Notes under the pieces: model-generated | Database searches by the model: none | What the model was told of the DNA's origin: nothing | Seen by the model: the letters and a program-made list of their open reading frames with translations, nothing else | Part shown: piece by piece, positions 6,916 through 15,939 of the stretch | How positions within the stretch are numbered: the stretch's first letter is position 1 | Layout of the letters: the number at the start of each line of letters is the position of its first letter | Program-made: the position numbers and the translations under genes | Assembly: GCF_009933255.1 (NCBI RefSeq) | Contig: NZ_MAEI01000053.1 | Coordinates: forward strand, 1-64,000 | Direction of reading: 5' to 3' | Source of the DNA: Enterococcus diestrammenae | GTDB taxonomy: Bacteria > Bacillota > Bacilli > Lactobacillales > Enterococcaceae | Length of the DNA: 64,000 bases

Positions 6916-8265
6916 TTAGCCTTGGCTAGAGTTTTTCTTATGCTTTCGAGCACTACGCTGTTCTTGACGACGTTCGACCTTACGTTTCTGACGGTTATTT
7001 TCTTGGACGGCTCGTTGGATTTTTTTCTTGTAACCTGGTTTAATTTTTTTCTTTTTCTTTTTCACTAAACCAATCATCGTCCGATCTAGTTCAACACGAC
7101 TTTTCTCTCGTTTTTTACGGCGATTACGGTCATAGCTGTCGACGATTTCATCATTTTTAATTTCTTTAGGCTCAAAGGTAATTCCGAGTTTTTCCAAAGC
7201 AATAATCGCTTGTTCATCGGAAGGATCATACAAAGTAATCGCGGTACCCGGCAACCCATTACGGCCAGTCCGCCCCACTCGATGAATAAAGAATTCCAAG
7301 TCATCAGGCAATTCCGCATTGATCACATGAGAGACTCCTTCGATATCAATCCCACGAGCAGCTAAATCGGTGGCTACAACATATTGAAAGTCCATATTTT
7401 GTACTTGCCGCATTACCCGTTTACGCTCACGGGGTGAAATGTCTCCATGAATTTTCGCTACTTTTAAGCCTTTCCCCTTCAAAAAGTCGGTAATTTCGTC
7501 TACCCGTTGTTTCGTATTGGCAAAGACGATGGCTAAATAAGGATGGCCCACTGTCAACAATTGGTAAATTTGCTGCTCCGCTTGACGGCCTTTAGTCGAA
7601 ATTAACCAGTTGTCGATTGTTTCGGAAAGAATCGCTTTCGGTTTGATTTCTTCAATTATTGGATTTTCTAAATATTTCCGCAAAAATGGTCGTAACTTTT
7701 CTGGAATGGTGGCTGAAAAAACCAATATTTGAAGCTTTTCTGGTAAGCGACCAGCAATCTGGTCAACTTCACTTAAAAAACCCATATCTAATGTCATATC
7801 GGCTTCATCCACCACAAATGCTTGGGCCGTATGGATATCGAGGGCTTGTTCATTTAGCATATCCAAGATGCGTCCGGGAGTCCCAATGACAACATGGGGT
7901 TGCTGATGTGTGAGGCGCTCGATTTGTCGTTGTTTATCAGTACCACCGACAAAATTAGTCACCCGAATTTCCGGTTTTGCAAAACTGGCGATTTGACGAG
8001 CTGCTTGGTAAATTTGTGTCGCCAGCTCTCGACTTGGGGCCGTCACCACTAGTTGAACTTCTTCTCGTGTGGCATCGATTTGGTCCATCAGTGGCAGTAA
8101 AAAGGTATGGGTTTTACCAGTCCCAGTTTGGGATTGGCCCACGACACTCTTTCCTTTTTGAATTAATGGAATCAATCGTTCTTGGACTTCAGTTGGTTCG
8201 CGAAATCCTAACTCTGTTAATGCTTCTTGAATAAACGGTTTAAAATGAAATGTTTCAAAGGTCAT
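6916..8265 (-). CDS. cshB: DEAD-box RNA helicase
   Basis: A 449-residue ATP-dependent RNA helicase of the CshB group. Motifs in order: Q motif near residue 20, Walker A GQSQTGTGKT (about 43-52), PSRELA, TPGR, VDEAD (about 150), SAT (about 184), then the second RecA domain with ATDLAARGID and HRVGRTGR. The last 60 residues are strongly basic (KKKKKKIKPGYKKK) and likely bind RNA. Cytoplasmic, with expected roles in RNA turnover and cold adaptation. ATG 8265 follows AAGGTGG. The cshB assignment rather than cshA rests on length and the short basic tail. Confidence 0.88.
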   Translation of the reverse strand: MTFETFHFKPFIQEALTELGFREPTEVQERLIPLIQKGKSVVGQSQTGTGKTHTFLLPLMDQIDATREEVQLVVTAPSRELATQIYQAARQIASFAKPEIRVTNFVGGTDKQRQIERLTHQQPHVVIGTPGRILDMLNEQALDIHTAQAFVVDEADMTLDMGFLSEVDQIAGRLPEKLQILVFSATIPEKLRPFLRKYLENPIIEEIKPKAILSETIDNWLISTKGRQAEQQIYQLLTVGHPYLAIVFANTKQRVDEITDFLKGKGLKVAKIHGDISPRERKRVMRQVQNMDFQYVVATDLAARGIDIEGVSHVINAELPDDLEFFIHRVGRTGRNGLPGTAITLYDPSDEQAIIALEKLGITFEPKEIKNDEIVDSYDRNRRKKREKSRVELDRTMIGLVKKKKKKIKPGYKKKIQRAVQENNRQKRKVERRQEQRSARKHKKNSSQG

Positions 8266-8402
8266 TTATTCCACCTTCTTTCTATGGCAATCCTTGCGAT
8301 TATAGCACAACTGCCATGACTTTTCTAATATTGGCAAAAAAATTTTAGCTCACACTACTCAGCAAAACTATCACTCTAGCATGATAATTACTTGAATGAC
8401 GA

Positions 8403-9545
8403 TTACTTGGGTACGACCGTACTAAAAACATAGGTCTTGCTGGCATTTTCATAAAATAGTTGGCGTTTACGGCGTAGGAAGGACCAAACCATCACCAAGA
8501 AGAAAATTCCCGTAATCAGAAAACCGAAAACAACGAGACCGGTACTAATAAAGATCAAATAGGGATTTTCACTTTTCAAAAAAGGAGCAATTCCTTGAAA
8601 AATATGGCTATAGCCACCGTAGAAAAAATACAGTATCCCATACCGTTTTAAAAGGGCCGTGAATCGAATCCGTTTCCTCCCCACCTCGGCGACTTGAATT
8701 TTGACGATCGCCTTGCCGAGAGTTTTACCATTGGTCAGCCAAGGGATACAGATAAAGTAGAGGAATACTTCCAGAAGATACCACCAAAAGGTATTGGTAA
8801 TCTCTGTTCTTTGGCCAGTGCCTATCGTGATACCAAGAGTGACGAGAATATCGACCCCTCCTAAAAAGAGCCAGTCCAAGCCAAATGCCACTAGCCGCCG
8901 CACCAAGGTAACTTCTTTGCCTCGTTGGTATGCCGTTTCTGCCAGTTTTTCATTAGATGGTAGCAAGAAAGTCAGCAGCGGTTCCAGCCAGAAGCCAATC
9001 AAACCACCAAGGGTATTATGCAGCAAATCGTTGACATCAAATAAGCGATAGGAACGCGGATAAATAAAATACAAACCAGTGAGTTGAGTCAGTTCAAAAA
9101 ATAAAGACAAACAAAAACTAGCTAAGACAATCTGGTACCAACGCAGCTTAGTCAAATACCTTAAAAAGACGCCAAAGGGAATCAAAATCAAGATATTAAA
9201 TGCCGGCTCCAAAAATACGCTTTGTTTCATGGCCGGCAAATAAGTGCTAGGGTCTTTGATATTCAACACAGTTTGCTCCATAAAATGACGGAGTGAAGCA
9301 CCAAGGGAGAGCTCCATTGAAGGCCCTGTCAGTTGTGCGACGGCTTCTCTTGATGGTAAAGGTAAGATTACCAGTAAGTATGCACACAAAAGATAAAAAA
9401 CAAAACTATACAAGACCACTCCTCGAAAAACGAGAAAGCTTCCGTATTTTCGGTATTCATAAACAAAGAAAATAGTTGAAATTGCTAAAGCTAAAAAAGG
9501 AAAAATCAATAACGCTGTTTTTATAGGTTCGATATAAGCCGCCAA
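8403..9545 (-). CDS. VanZ-RDD fusion membrane protein
   Basis: A 380-residue membrane protein. The first half is VanZ-like, with several hydrophobic helices and the motif FELTQLTGLYFIYPRSYRLF followed by DVNDLLHNTLGG. The second half (from about residue 215, RRLVAFGLDWLFLGG) is an RDD domain with three helices. The TTG at 9545 is chosen as start: the apparent ATG at 9563 overlaps GGAGGAG, which is itself the ribosome site for the TTG. VanZ proteins are linked to glycopeptide tolerance, but this chromosomal type has no established function. It is monocistronic and divergent from the next gene. Confidence 0.75.
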   Translation of the reverse strand: MAAYIEPIKTALLIFPFLALAISTIFFVYEYRKYGSFLVFRGVVLYSFVFYLLCAYLLVILPLPSREAVAQLTGPSMELSLGASLRHFMEQTVLNIKDPSTYLPAMKQSVFLEPAFNILILIPFGVFLRYLTKLRWYQIVLASFCLSLFFELTQLTGLYFIYPRSYRLFDVNDLLHNTLGGLIGFWLEPLLTFLLPSNEKLAETAYQRGKEVTLVRRLVAFGLDWLFLGGVDILVTLGITIGTGQRTEITNTFWWYLLEVFLYFICIPWLTNGKTLGKAIVKIQVAEVGRKRIRFTALLKRYGILYFFYGGYSHIFQGIAPFLKSENPYLIFISTGLVVFGFLITGIFFLVMVWSFLRRKRQLFYENASKTYVFSTVVPK

Positions 9546-9626
9546 AAAAGCCACTCCTCCCATTCAGATATTTTTCATTTTATCAGAAATACAGTATGAT
9601 AGAGACAAAGGAGGTGCCAAAAAATC

Positions 9627-9965
9627 ATGTTGAATCCCTACTTTTCTTTCGGTGTACCGGTGGGTCTCTTACTCATCTACGCCATCTTTGCATTTATTCG
9701 CAAAAAAACGAAGATTCATTATCTTGGTTTTGCTTTATTTATTATTTCGGGTTTTTTGACCGCATTTTGTTTGCAAGTCATCCAATATGCCTATCACGAA
9801 AGCGCCCTTACCAGTGTCGCTGCTTTGGAAGAAAGCGCCGGCTACCCACTTTGGTTGTTGTTTATTGGTTTTGGCATTGGCTTGTTTTTGGTCCTCATCA
9901 ATCTCGTGCGGGCGTGGCGTCGAATTCAAAAAATCCGCAACCAGACGTCAGACCATCGCAACTAA
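9627..9965 (+). CDS. small membrane protein of unknown function
   Basis: A 112-residue protein with three hydrophobic segments, about 5-24, 30-52 and 72-95, separated by short basic loops, and a basic C-terminal tail (RAWRRIQKIRNQTSDHRN). The ATG at 9627 has AAAGGAGGTG eleven bases upstream; longer frames upstream lack a ribosome site. It is monocistronic, with a terminator at 9995. No family recognised. Confidence 0.7.
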   Translation: MLNPYFSFGVPVGLLLIYAIFAFIRKKTKIHYLGFALFIISGFLTAFCLQVIQYAYHESALTSVAALEESAGYPLWLLFIGFGIGLFLVLINLVRAWRRIQKIRNQTSDHRN

Positions 9966-9994
9966 ATACCCATCTATTCTAAATTATGATCCGG

Positions 9995-10024
9995 ACAGTT
10001 CATTTTTCATGAGCTGTTTTTATA
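9995..10024 (+). terminator. terminator of the small membrane protein gene
   Basis: ACAGTTCAT/ATGAGCTGT stem followed by five T. Confidence 0.65.
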
Positions 10025-10039
10025 TAGAGAGAGATAAAA

Positions 10040-10318
10040 AACTTGTAAAAAATTAAGCTCCAAAATGGCTAATGGTTCAGGAATTAAGTGGCAAATCATG
10101 CCGTCATTTTGATGTCATTAAAAAGTTGAAATTTAGCGACCTAGGAATTGATATACTGATAGTTAGACCAAAAATTGCCAAATACAATGCAATTTATCAT
10201 TGCAAGTTCATCTTAGCGGTTTCTACTTAGAAATGACTCTATGCGTAGTGCTTTTATAGCCATCTCAATCTTGAAAGCTTCTGTCATATCAATCCTACTA
10301 GGTTAAAATTCATCATGT
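10040..10318 (+). repeat. dispersed intergenic repeat, copy 1
   Basis: This gene-free stretch aligns by eye with 63283-63613 over its whole length: AACTTRT..AAAAATTAASCTCC at the start, GTTGAAATTTAGCGA, TAGACC...AAATACAA in the middle, and CTTAGAAATGACTSTATGSG near the end. Its second half also matches 58097-58230 and 52478-52571. No open frame is conserved between copies. Confidence 0.65.
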
Positions 10319-10417
10319 TCAAGACCTCCTGCCGTTCTTCTAAGCGACTTTAAAGAGACTTTTTGAAGTTTTTTTAAAGCCTTTTTAGCGGGGTACGATA
10401 CCCTTCATAATTCCAGT

Positions 10418-10456
10418 AAAAAATCCGAGCCACGCAATCAGTGGTCCGGATTTTTT
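10418..10456 (-). terminator. bidirectional terminator
   Basis: AAAAAATCCGAGCCAC pairs with GTGGTCCGGATTTTTT around a six-base loop. It abuts the stop codon of the next minus-strand gene. Confidence 0.8.
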
Positions 10457-10812
10457 CAATCTAGAAATTCATAATAGTAGATATCAATACCATTTTTAGC
10501 AGTCAACTTATCCAGAGTCGCCAGCTCCAAGAATAAATACCCTCGATCTACTAGCAAGTACTTATTTTCCTCTAACGCTTCCTCAATATAGGGAAGGATT
10601 AAATTCTCATCGCCTTCTTGATTGCCCCGCGTACTGAAAATTTCTCGAAAAACCCGATGGTCCGTCAACAAAAAATATTCATGGTCGTATTTGTAGACTG
10701 CGACACGGTATTCTTTTTTAGGAAAGTGACCTTCAATAGTAAAAAAGCACTCACCAACGTGGGGCAGGACTGATGCCAGCTGATCTGGCTTCAACGCCTG
10801 TTGATAAAACAT
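10456..10812 (-). CDS. conserved hypothetical protein
   Basis: A 118-residue soluble protein with no motif I recognise, rich in aromatic residues (VAVYKYDHEYFLLTDHRVF) and ending IDIYYYEFLD. The ATG at 10812 is chosen because AAGGAGTGAGGT lies immediately before it; the longer frame would start inside the ribosome site. It is monocistronic, with a terminator overlapping its stop codon. The balanced codon use and good signals suggest a real gene, function unknown. Confidence 0.65.
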   Translation of the reverse strand: MFYQQALKPDQLASVLPHVGECFFTIEGHFPKKEYRVAVYKYDHEYFLLTDHRVFREIFSTRGNQEGDENLILPYIEEALEENKYLLVDRGYLFLELATLDKLTAKNGIDIYYYEFLD

Positions 10813-10891
10813 ATACCTCACTCCTTGTTGAGCCAATTATAAAAGAAGTTTGGTAAAAATGAAAACAATAGGATTTTTCACTAATCTTTTC

Positions 10892-11539
10892 TTAAAGATC
10901 CCACTCTTCGTAAAATTCCGCTAAAAAGGTCTCCATAAACGCTTTTCTTCGCTGTCCTTCTTTTTTCCCATAAGGCGTTTTCATCAAGTCAACAATACGG
11001 TACAATTTTTCGTAAAAATGATTAATAACCGTGGAGTCCTCCCGATATTGGGCTTTACTGGTCAATTTTCGAGGAGCAATTGTTGGATCGTGAAGAATGC
11101 TGCCATGAGAACCACCATAATAGGCTGTACGCAAAATTCCGATTGCTCCCAAAGCTTCTAACCGATCGGCATCTTGAACAATTTGCCCGTTGATGGTTAA
11201 CTCGGCTGCCTTTCCAAAAATCTCTTTAGAAAAAGACAAATTATCCATGATAAAGATAATTTCTAAGATTTGGGTACTGTCAACACCAATCATTGTCAAA
11301 TACTCCCGCAACTCTTCCAAAGCGATTTCCGGACTAGCAACAACTTTGTCATCGATAGTATCGTGGAGATAAGCAGCCGCTAAGACTACAAACTCATCCA
11401 CCGCTGGATCCCCCAAATCAGTAATAATCCGCTTCGCCAATTGAGCGACGCGTTTCGCATGGTCAAAGCCGTGGCCACTGCCATCGTGAGCCAAGCGTTC
11501 TTTAGCAAATTGGATCACTAGTTCAAGCTCTTTAAACAT
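10892..11539 (-). CDS. HD-domain phosphohydrolase
   Basis: A 215-residue metal-dependent phosphohydrolase of the YedJ/YpgQ type. Metal ligands are visible as HGFDH (about 23-27), the HD pair in YLHDTIDD (59-60) and DADRLEALGAIG further on. Proteins of this group hydrolyse nucleotides in the cytoplasm; the exact substrate is not predictable here. The ATG at 11539 is preceded by CAGGTG, and its ribosome site lies in the last codons of the carboxypeptidase gene, so the two are coupled. Confidence 0.85.
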   Translation of the reverse strand: MFKELELVIQFAKERLAHDGSGHGFDHAKRVAQLAKRIITDLGDPAVDEFVVLAAAYLHDTIDDKVVASPEIALEELREYLTMIGVDSTQILEIIFIMDNLSFSKEIFGKAAELTINGQIVQDADRLEALGAIGILRTAYYGGSHGSILHDPTIAPRKLTSKAQYREDSTVINHFYEKLYRIVDLMKTPYGKKEGQRRKAFMETFLAEFYEEWDL

Positions 11540-13043
11540 GTTCAATCACCTGCACTTGGTATACTTCAAAATATAGCTCCTGCAAATAATCTAGCAGGTA
11601 CTGCGGATTTAGCGTTTCACCAGTCGCGTCTAGGATGATTTCTGAAGGGGTCTTGCTCGCCCCAAAACGATGGACTTTTTCTGTCAACCATTTGCGAATC
11701 GGCGAGTAATCATCCGTAGCTAAGACAGCGGCAACATCGATCGTTTCTTGCATCTTATGATAGAGTTGCGCAGCATACATATAGCCCAAAGCATACGATG
11801 GAAAATAACCAAACATTCCGCCTGACCAATGAACGTCCTGAAGAATACCGGTCAAATCATCCGGCGGGGTAATCCCAAGATATTCTTGGTACTTCTGTTT
11901 CCAAACCGCTGGTAACTCATCGACAGTTAAGGTACCGTTAAATAACTCTTTTTCGATTTCATAACGAATAATGATGTGTAGCGGGTAAGTCAGACTGTCC
12001 GCCTCAATTCGAATCAAACTAGACTGGGAGTGTTTCATGCCCCGATAAAAATCAATAAACGGAAGATCATCAAAGACCCCTGCTGCACATTCTTTAAAAA
12101 ATGGGTATTGCTTTTCCCAAAACTGACGACTGCCGCCGATGATTAACTCATTAAACAAAGATTGGGATTCATGGATTCCCATTGAGGCACCTTCGTGAAC
12201 CGGGGTATACTCGTATTTCTCAGCGATATTTTGCTCGTAAATCCCATGACCGGCTTCATGGATAACTCCAAAAATCGCCGTCATAAAGTCTTTTTCCCGC
12301 CAGCGAGTCGTAATACGGACATCGTTGTGATTGATCCCGGTAGCAAAAGGATGAATGGTGTCGTCCAAGCGGCCACGATCAAAATCATATCCCAGCTCTT
12401 CAGCAACTTTCGTGATAAATTTTTGTTGTCCACTTTTTGGCATTTTACGAGCAAGAAAGTCTTTGGCGGGGGCTTGCCCTTTTTCAGCTAGAGTTGCCCG
12501 AATCGCCATAATCCCTTCCCGCAATCGATGAAAAACTTGATCCAATTCCGCTGTAGTTAAGGAGGGTTCGTATTGATCCAGCAAGACATCGTAGGCATTG
12601 GCTTGCTCTTTTTTCTGATAGCGAATCAAGTCTTTGGTTAAACGAATGTTGTCGGCTAAAGCATCCCGAAACAAGCTGAAATCATTGGCTTGGCGGGCCT
12701 TAGACCAAGCACCATGCGCTTTGGAAACCGCTTGGGAATACACAGTCATCACATCTTTAGGCACCGCTTGATTCAATTCATACTCTTTTTTCACTAAACG
12801 GTAAGCCGCTTGTCCTACTTCTGAAAGTTCTTCTGGGTGTTCAGCAAAATAATCAAGGGCTTCAGCGATCTTAGGTCCCGTCGCTTTGTCAAAATATAAG
12901 CCACTTAGATATCCATCCACCTCACTACGATAGTCTTGTGCTGCATCAGGCATCCCCGTTTGTGCGTCCCATTCTAAAATCGACATCGCTTGCTTTAACA
13001 GGTCCAATTCCTTCAGCTCTTGCAAAAAATCTGCTTCTTTCAC
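11532..13043 (-). CDS. M32 family zinc carboxypeptidase
   Basis: A 503-residue thermostable-carboxypeptidase-like (M32) enzyme. The zinc site HEAGH is at about 262-266, and the family signatures DDTIHPF and GIHESQS are present, with the length normal for M32. It removes C-terminal amino acids from peptides in the cytoplasm. The GTG at 13043 is chosen as start because GGAGG is seven bases upstream; the open frame extends to 13070 but would place the ribosome site inside the gene. It lies between the rlmL-like gene and the HD hydrolase on the same strand. Confidence 0.9.
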   Translation of the reverse strand: MKEADFLQELKELDLLKQAMSILEWDAQTGMPDAAQDYRSEVDGYLSGLYFDKATGPKIAEALDYFAEHPEELSEVGQAAYRLVKKEYELNQAVPKDVMTVYSQAVSKAHGAWSKARQANDFSLFRDALADNIRLTKDLIRYQKKEQANAYDVLLDQYEPSLTTAELDQVFHRLREGIMAIRATLAEKGQAPAKDFLARKMPKSGQQKFITKVAEELGYDFDRGRLDDTIHPFATGINHNDVRITTRWREKDFMTAIFGVIHEAGHGIYEQNIAEKYEYTPVHEGASMGIHESQSLFNELIIGGSRQFWEKQYPFFKECAAGVFDDLPFIDFYRGMKHSQSSLIRIEADSLTYPLHIIIRYEIEKELFNGTLTVDELPAVWKQKYQEYLGITPPDDLTGILQDVHWSGGMFGYFPSYALGYMYAAQLYHKMQETIDVAAVLATDDYSPIRKWLTEKVHRFGASKTPSEIILDATGETLNPQYLLDYLQELYFEVYQVQVIEHV

Positions 13044-13070
13044 ATCGATAGCCTCCTTTTCTAAGGTCAA

Positions 13071-14243
13071 TTATTCCGCGGATTGTGATCGTGGCGTCCG
13101 AGGTGGTCGCGTGCCCCAATATTGGAAGAAGTCGGTTCGTAATGCGCCATTGTAAAGTTTACGTTTTTTAGTCGCTTTGGCACCATAAAATTCTTCAAAT
13201 TGCAAATCGCTAGTCAAAATGTATTTGCTCCAAGTGCTTAAGGGTTTGAAGGCTTGGCCCATTTGCTGATAAAGTTCTCTGACGGTTTCTGCTTCGCCCA
13301 AACGTTCGCCATAAGGGGGATTGGCCACAATAACCCCGTATTCTTTCTCGGTAGTAAAATCTTTGACCGCTTGCTGTTTGAACGTAATGGAATCGCCTAA
13401 GCCAATTTCATCTGCATTGGCTTGGGCGATTTCAATCATTTTGCCATTGATATCAAAGCCTGAGATATCCAGTTCCACGTCATAATCTGCTTTTTCTTCT
13501 GCATCTTTACGAACCGTTTCAAAAATACTGTCACTAAACCAATCCCACTCTTCGCAAGCAAAGCTCCGATTGAAGCCAGGCGCGATATTATGCCCCAACA
13601 AAGCGGCTTCAATACAAAGAGTCCCGGAGCCACACACTGGATCTACAAAAGGGCGATCCTTGCGCCAGTTAGTCAACATCACAAGGGCAGCAGCCATATT
13701 TTCTTTCAAGGGAGCCCCCCCTTTTTCCAGACGATATCCCCGTTTAAATAAACTTGGGCCAGTCGTATCTAAAGTCACCATCACATGATCTTTCAACAGG
13801 GCCACTTCCAATTGAAACAAAGCCCCCGTTTCTGCTAAGGGCACACTGGCTGGTCGATGGTAGTAGCCACGAAGCCGTTCCACGATGGCTTTTTTAGTAA
13901 TCGCTTGGCAATCTGGAACACTATAGAGTTTTGATTTTATCGATTTTCCTGCTACTGGAAAACTCGCATCCAAAGGTAAAAAGTCTTCCCAAGGCAAAGC
14001 TTTGACTTTTTCAAATAATTCATCAAAGGAATAGGCATCAAATTCGCCAACAACGATTTTGATCCGATCGGCAGTTCGCAACCAAAGATTTGTCGTGGCA
14101 ATCGTCGCCATCGTCCCTTTAAACCGTGCTCGACCATTCTCGACTGCACATTCAATGCCCAAGTCTCGAAGTTCTTTTCCTACCAAAGCTTCTAAACCAC
14201 TGGCAGCTGTGGCCACCAATGAAAATTCTTGTTGTGTATTCAT
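13071..14243 (-). CDS. THUMP-domain rRNA (guanine-N2) methyltransferase, RlmL/YpsC-like
   Basis: A 390-residue class I SAM methyltransferase. An N-terminal THUMP domain (about 1-160) binds RNA; the catalytic domain has DPVCGSGTLCIEAAL (SAM site) and the NPPYGERL motif for base methylation at guanine N2. It corresponds to Bacillus YpsC, a 23S rRNA methyltransferase candidate. The gene lies next to rnpB and gpsB as in Bacillus. The ATG at 14243 is preceded by CGGAGAAAA. Confidence 0.88.
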   Translation of the reverse strand: MNTQQEFSLVATAASGLEALVGKELRDLGIECAVENGRARFKGTMATIATTNLWLRTADRIKIVVGEFDAYSFDELFEKVKALPWEDFLPLDASFPVAGKSIKSKLYSVPDCQAITKKAIVERLRGYYHRPASVPLAETGALFQLEVALLKDHVMVTLDTTGPSLFKRGYRLEKGGAPLKENMAAALVMLTNWRKDRPFVDPVCGSGTLCIEAALLGHNIAPGFNRSFACEEWDWFSDSIFETVRKDAEEKADYDVELDISGFDINGKMIEIAQANADEIGLGDSITFKQQAVKDFTTEKEYGVIVANPPYGERLGEAETVRELYQQMGQAFKPLSTWSKYILTSDLQFEEFYGAKATKKRKLYNGALRTDFFQYWGTRPPRTPRSQSAE

Positions 14244-14337
14244 TTATTTTCTCCGTTCTATTGTTTCTTTTATGACTTGGATGATTCATTTTTGAAGAAT
14301 CTATCGCTAAGAGCGCTTCTGATTTCTTAATTCGCAA

Positions 14338-14391
14338 AATCGACAGGCTCATAACTGTTTCGAAAATAGAAACAATTATGAGCCTGTCGAC
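14338..14391 (-). terminator. terminator of rnpB
   Basis: Twenty-one-base arms CGACAGGCTCATAACTGTTT... and its complement, with a short loop. On the minus strand it is followed by ATTTTG. One arm mismatch only. Confidence 0.75.
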
Positions 14392-14402
14392 ATTCCCTGA
14401 AA

Positions 14403-14791
14403 GACTGTGATTTTCTGTAAGCCATGTTCTGTCCAATGACTGCTTCAGGGAAACAGCCACTTGGGCAATCATCTATCTGCAATTGCTTGCCTTCTTGTAT
14501 TCGTTTAATTCCGTCAAAGAAGCGCCCCTACCATTGTTTGGGTTGCTCGCTCGAGGGGTTTACCGCGTTCCACCGTCGCTGTTTCCAGGCGACGCTTCGT
14601 CACTGTGGCACTTTTCAAGGATACTAGTCCATGGCCGAAGCTTTAGGACGTTTTCCTGCCGTTACCGATTACTCGGTACCCTGACTTATGGTTTCGTCAG
14701 GCACGAACACTACCAGCATCTCAGCCGGTGCGAGCATGGACTTTCCTCAGCCCGGTCAAGCCGGACCGCGATTGCCTGAAAATCACAGCAG
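14403..14791 (-). ncRNA. rnpB: RNase P RNA, type B
   Basis: The RNA component that cleaves the 5' leader from pre-tRNAs. On the minus strand the 5' end CTGTGATTTTCAGGCAATCG is followed by GAGGAAAGTCCATGCTCGCAC, the conserved CR-I region, and the sequence closes with GACAGAACATGGCTTACAG and GAAAATCACAG, which pairs with the 5' end to form P1. A length of about 389 bases suits the Bacillus-type (B) RNA. It lies just after gpsB, as in many Firmicutes. End points are set by the P1 helix and may be off by a few bases. Confidence 0.93.
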
Positions 14792-14802
14792 TCATTGTTT
14801 GG

Positions 14803-15249
14803 TTAGAATTGACGGGTCCGCTCGTTATCTTCGGAATTTTCGTCATTTGAGTAGTTAGCGGCATTGACTGATGAGCGAGTGACGCTAGCAGCAGGTGTTT
14901 CTGCCACTTTCACGGTCGGTGCAGCATTGTCTTGGTCTAGTTTTTTGCCAAAAACCTCTTTTTCCAAATTGGAAAGACGTTTCAAAATGTCAAAATTCGT
15001 AACAGTTTGACTCTTTGGCGCTTCTTGTGGCACTCGTGGCGCTTGCGTATTGCTTTTTTCTAATTGTGCAACCCGCGCTGTCAGGCGGTCATTTTCTTCT
15101 TGTAAAGACAACATTTCACGATTGTAGCTTTCATAATCTTTAATGATATTGTCCAAAAACTCATCGACTTCAACAGGATCATAGCCCCGCATTTTGGTTT
15201 TGAATTCTTGTTGTAATATGTCTTTTGGACTATAATTCAAGTTTGCCAT
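14803..15249 (-). CDS. gpsB: cell division regulator GpsB
   Basis: A 148-residue DivIVA-like protein. It starts MANLNYSPKDILQQEF, followed by the membrane-binding/PBP-docking domain MRGYDPVEVDEFLDNIIKDY, then a coiled coil (EENDRLTARVAQLEK), a linker, and a short C-terminal trimerisation helix near LKRLSNLEKEVFGK. GpsB coordinates penicillin-binding proteins at the septum. The acidic C-terminal tail (DENSEDNERTRQF) is longer than in Bacillus. It lies just before rnpB. Confidence 0.95.
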   Translation of the reverse strand: MANLNYSPKDILQQEFKTKMRGYDPVEVDEFLDNIIKDYESYNREMLSLQEENDRLTARVAQLEKSNTQAPRVPQEAPKSQTVTNFDILKRLSNLEKEVFGKKLDQDNAAPTVKVAETPAASVTRSSVNAANYSNDENSEDNERTRQF

Positions 15250-15329
15250 ATTTATCTACACCTCATCCGCTTATTGAAAAGATTCCTCTTTCCTACCTAT
15301 TTTATCAAAAAACCGCGATAAATCAAACA

Positions 15330-15878
15330 CTATCCATCCGTTATTGCATTTTGTAGGTCGTCCATCGTAATTTTATCTATTTGATAAGGAAATTTTTCAG
15401 AAAAATGGCTAGCATCTTTTAAAAACCATTGGGGCTTGCCAGGAAACTCCTCATCATACAAAATCAAAGCACCACCTGAATGGCTCAACAAAAACTGGGT
15501 ATGGTTTTTTAATTGGTTGGGATTTTCATAAGGCTGATGACTAGTAGCCTCGACAAAATCCGCTTGTGCTTTAATTTCTGTTAAGAGTGCGGCATTTTTT
15601 TCCTTCCATTGGCGGCCGTATTCTAAAAAGGGGAAAATAATCCCAATTTTAAAATCCGGATAATCCAAGCGCAACTGATAAGCCACTTGGGCGCCCCATA
15701 ATTCCACGCCAAGATTTCCTCCAATCAATAACCATTCCAAACCGTTCTCCAAATAAGCGATGAGCCGGTCTTTTACCACTTTCTTAATAACTTCAATTTT
15801 TGGGTCGTTTTCTTGAAAAATCCCCAACTCATAACTTCGATAGCCAGTCAGAACTAGCGTTTTAATCGTCTCATCCAT
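15330..15878 (-). CDS. YpsA-type SLOG-domain protein (DUF1273)
   Basis: A 182-residue SLOG-superfamily protein of the YpsA type. VLTGYRSYELGIF at the N-terminus and LIGGNLGVELWGAQVAY carry the glycine-rich nucleotide-ligand loops expected for the Rossmann-like fold. YpsA affects cell division and oxidative stress in Bacillus; ligand unknown. The ATG at 15878 (MDETIK) is preceded by GGAAAAAAG; the longer frame to 15950 would overlap the recU promoter. It is divergent from recU, as in Bacillus and Staphylococcus. Confidence 0.88.
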   Translation of the reverse strand: MDETIKTLVLTGYRSYELGIFQENDPKIEVIKKVVKDRLIAYLENGLEWLLIGGNLGVELWGAQVAYQLRLDYPDFKIGIIFPFLEYGRQWKEKNAALLTEIKAQADFVEATSHQPYENPNQLKNHTQFLLSHSGGALILYDEEFPGKPQWFLKDASHFSEKFPYQIDKITMDDLQNAITDG

Positions 15879-15906
15879 GGTTCTTTTTTCCTTCTTCATG
15901 GGTTTT

Positions 15907-15915
15907 TGGTATAAT
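15907..15915 (+). promoter_or_regulatory. extended -10 promoter of recU-pbp1A
   Basis: TGGTATAAT lies 25 bases before the recU start; the -35 is poor, so the TG extension probably compensates. Confidence 0.6.
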
Positions 15916-15939
15916 AATGCCGCAAGGAGTGTGAAAAAA

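Noticed and set aside
14483..14779. Open frames on the plus strand over 14424-14779
   Set aside because: They are antisense to RNase P RNA, whose conserved sequence explains the region.
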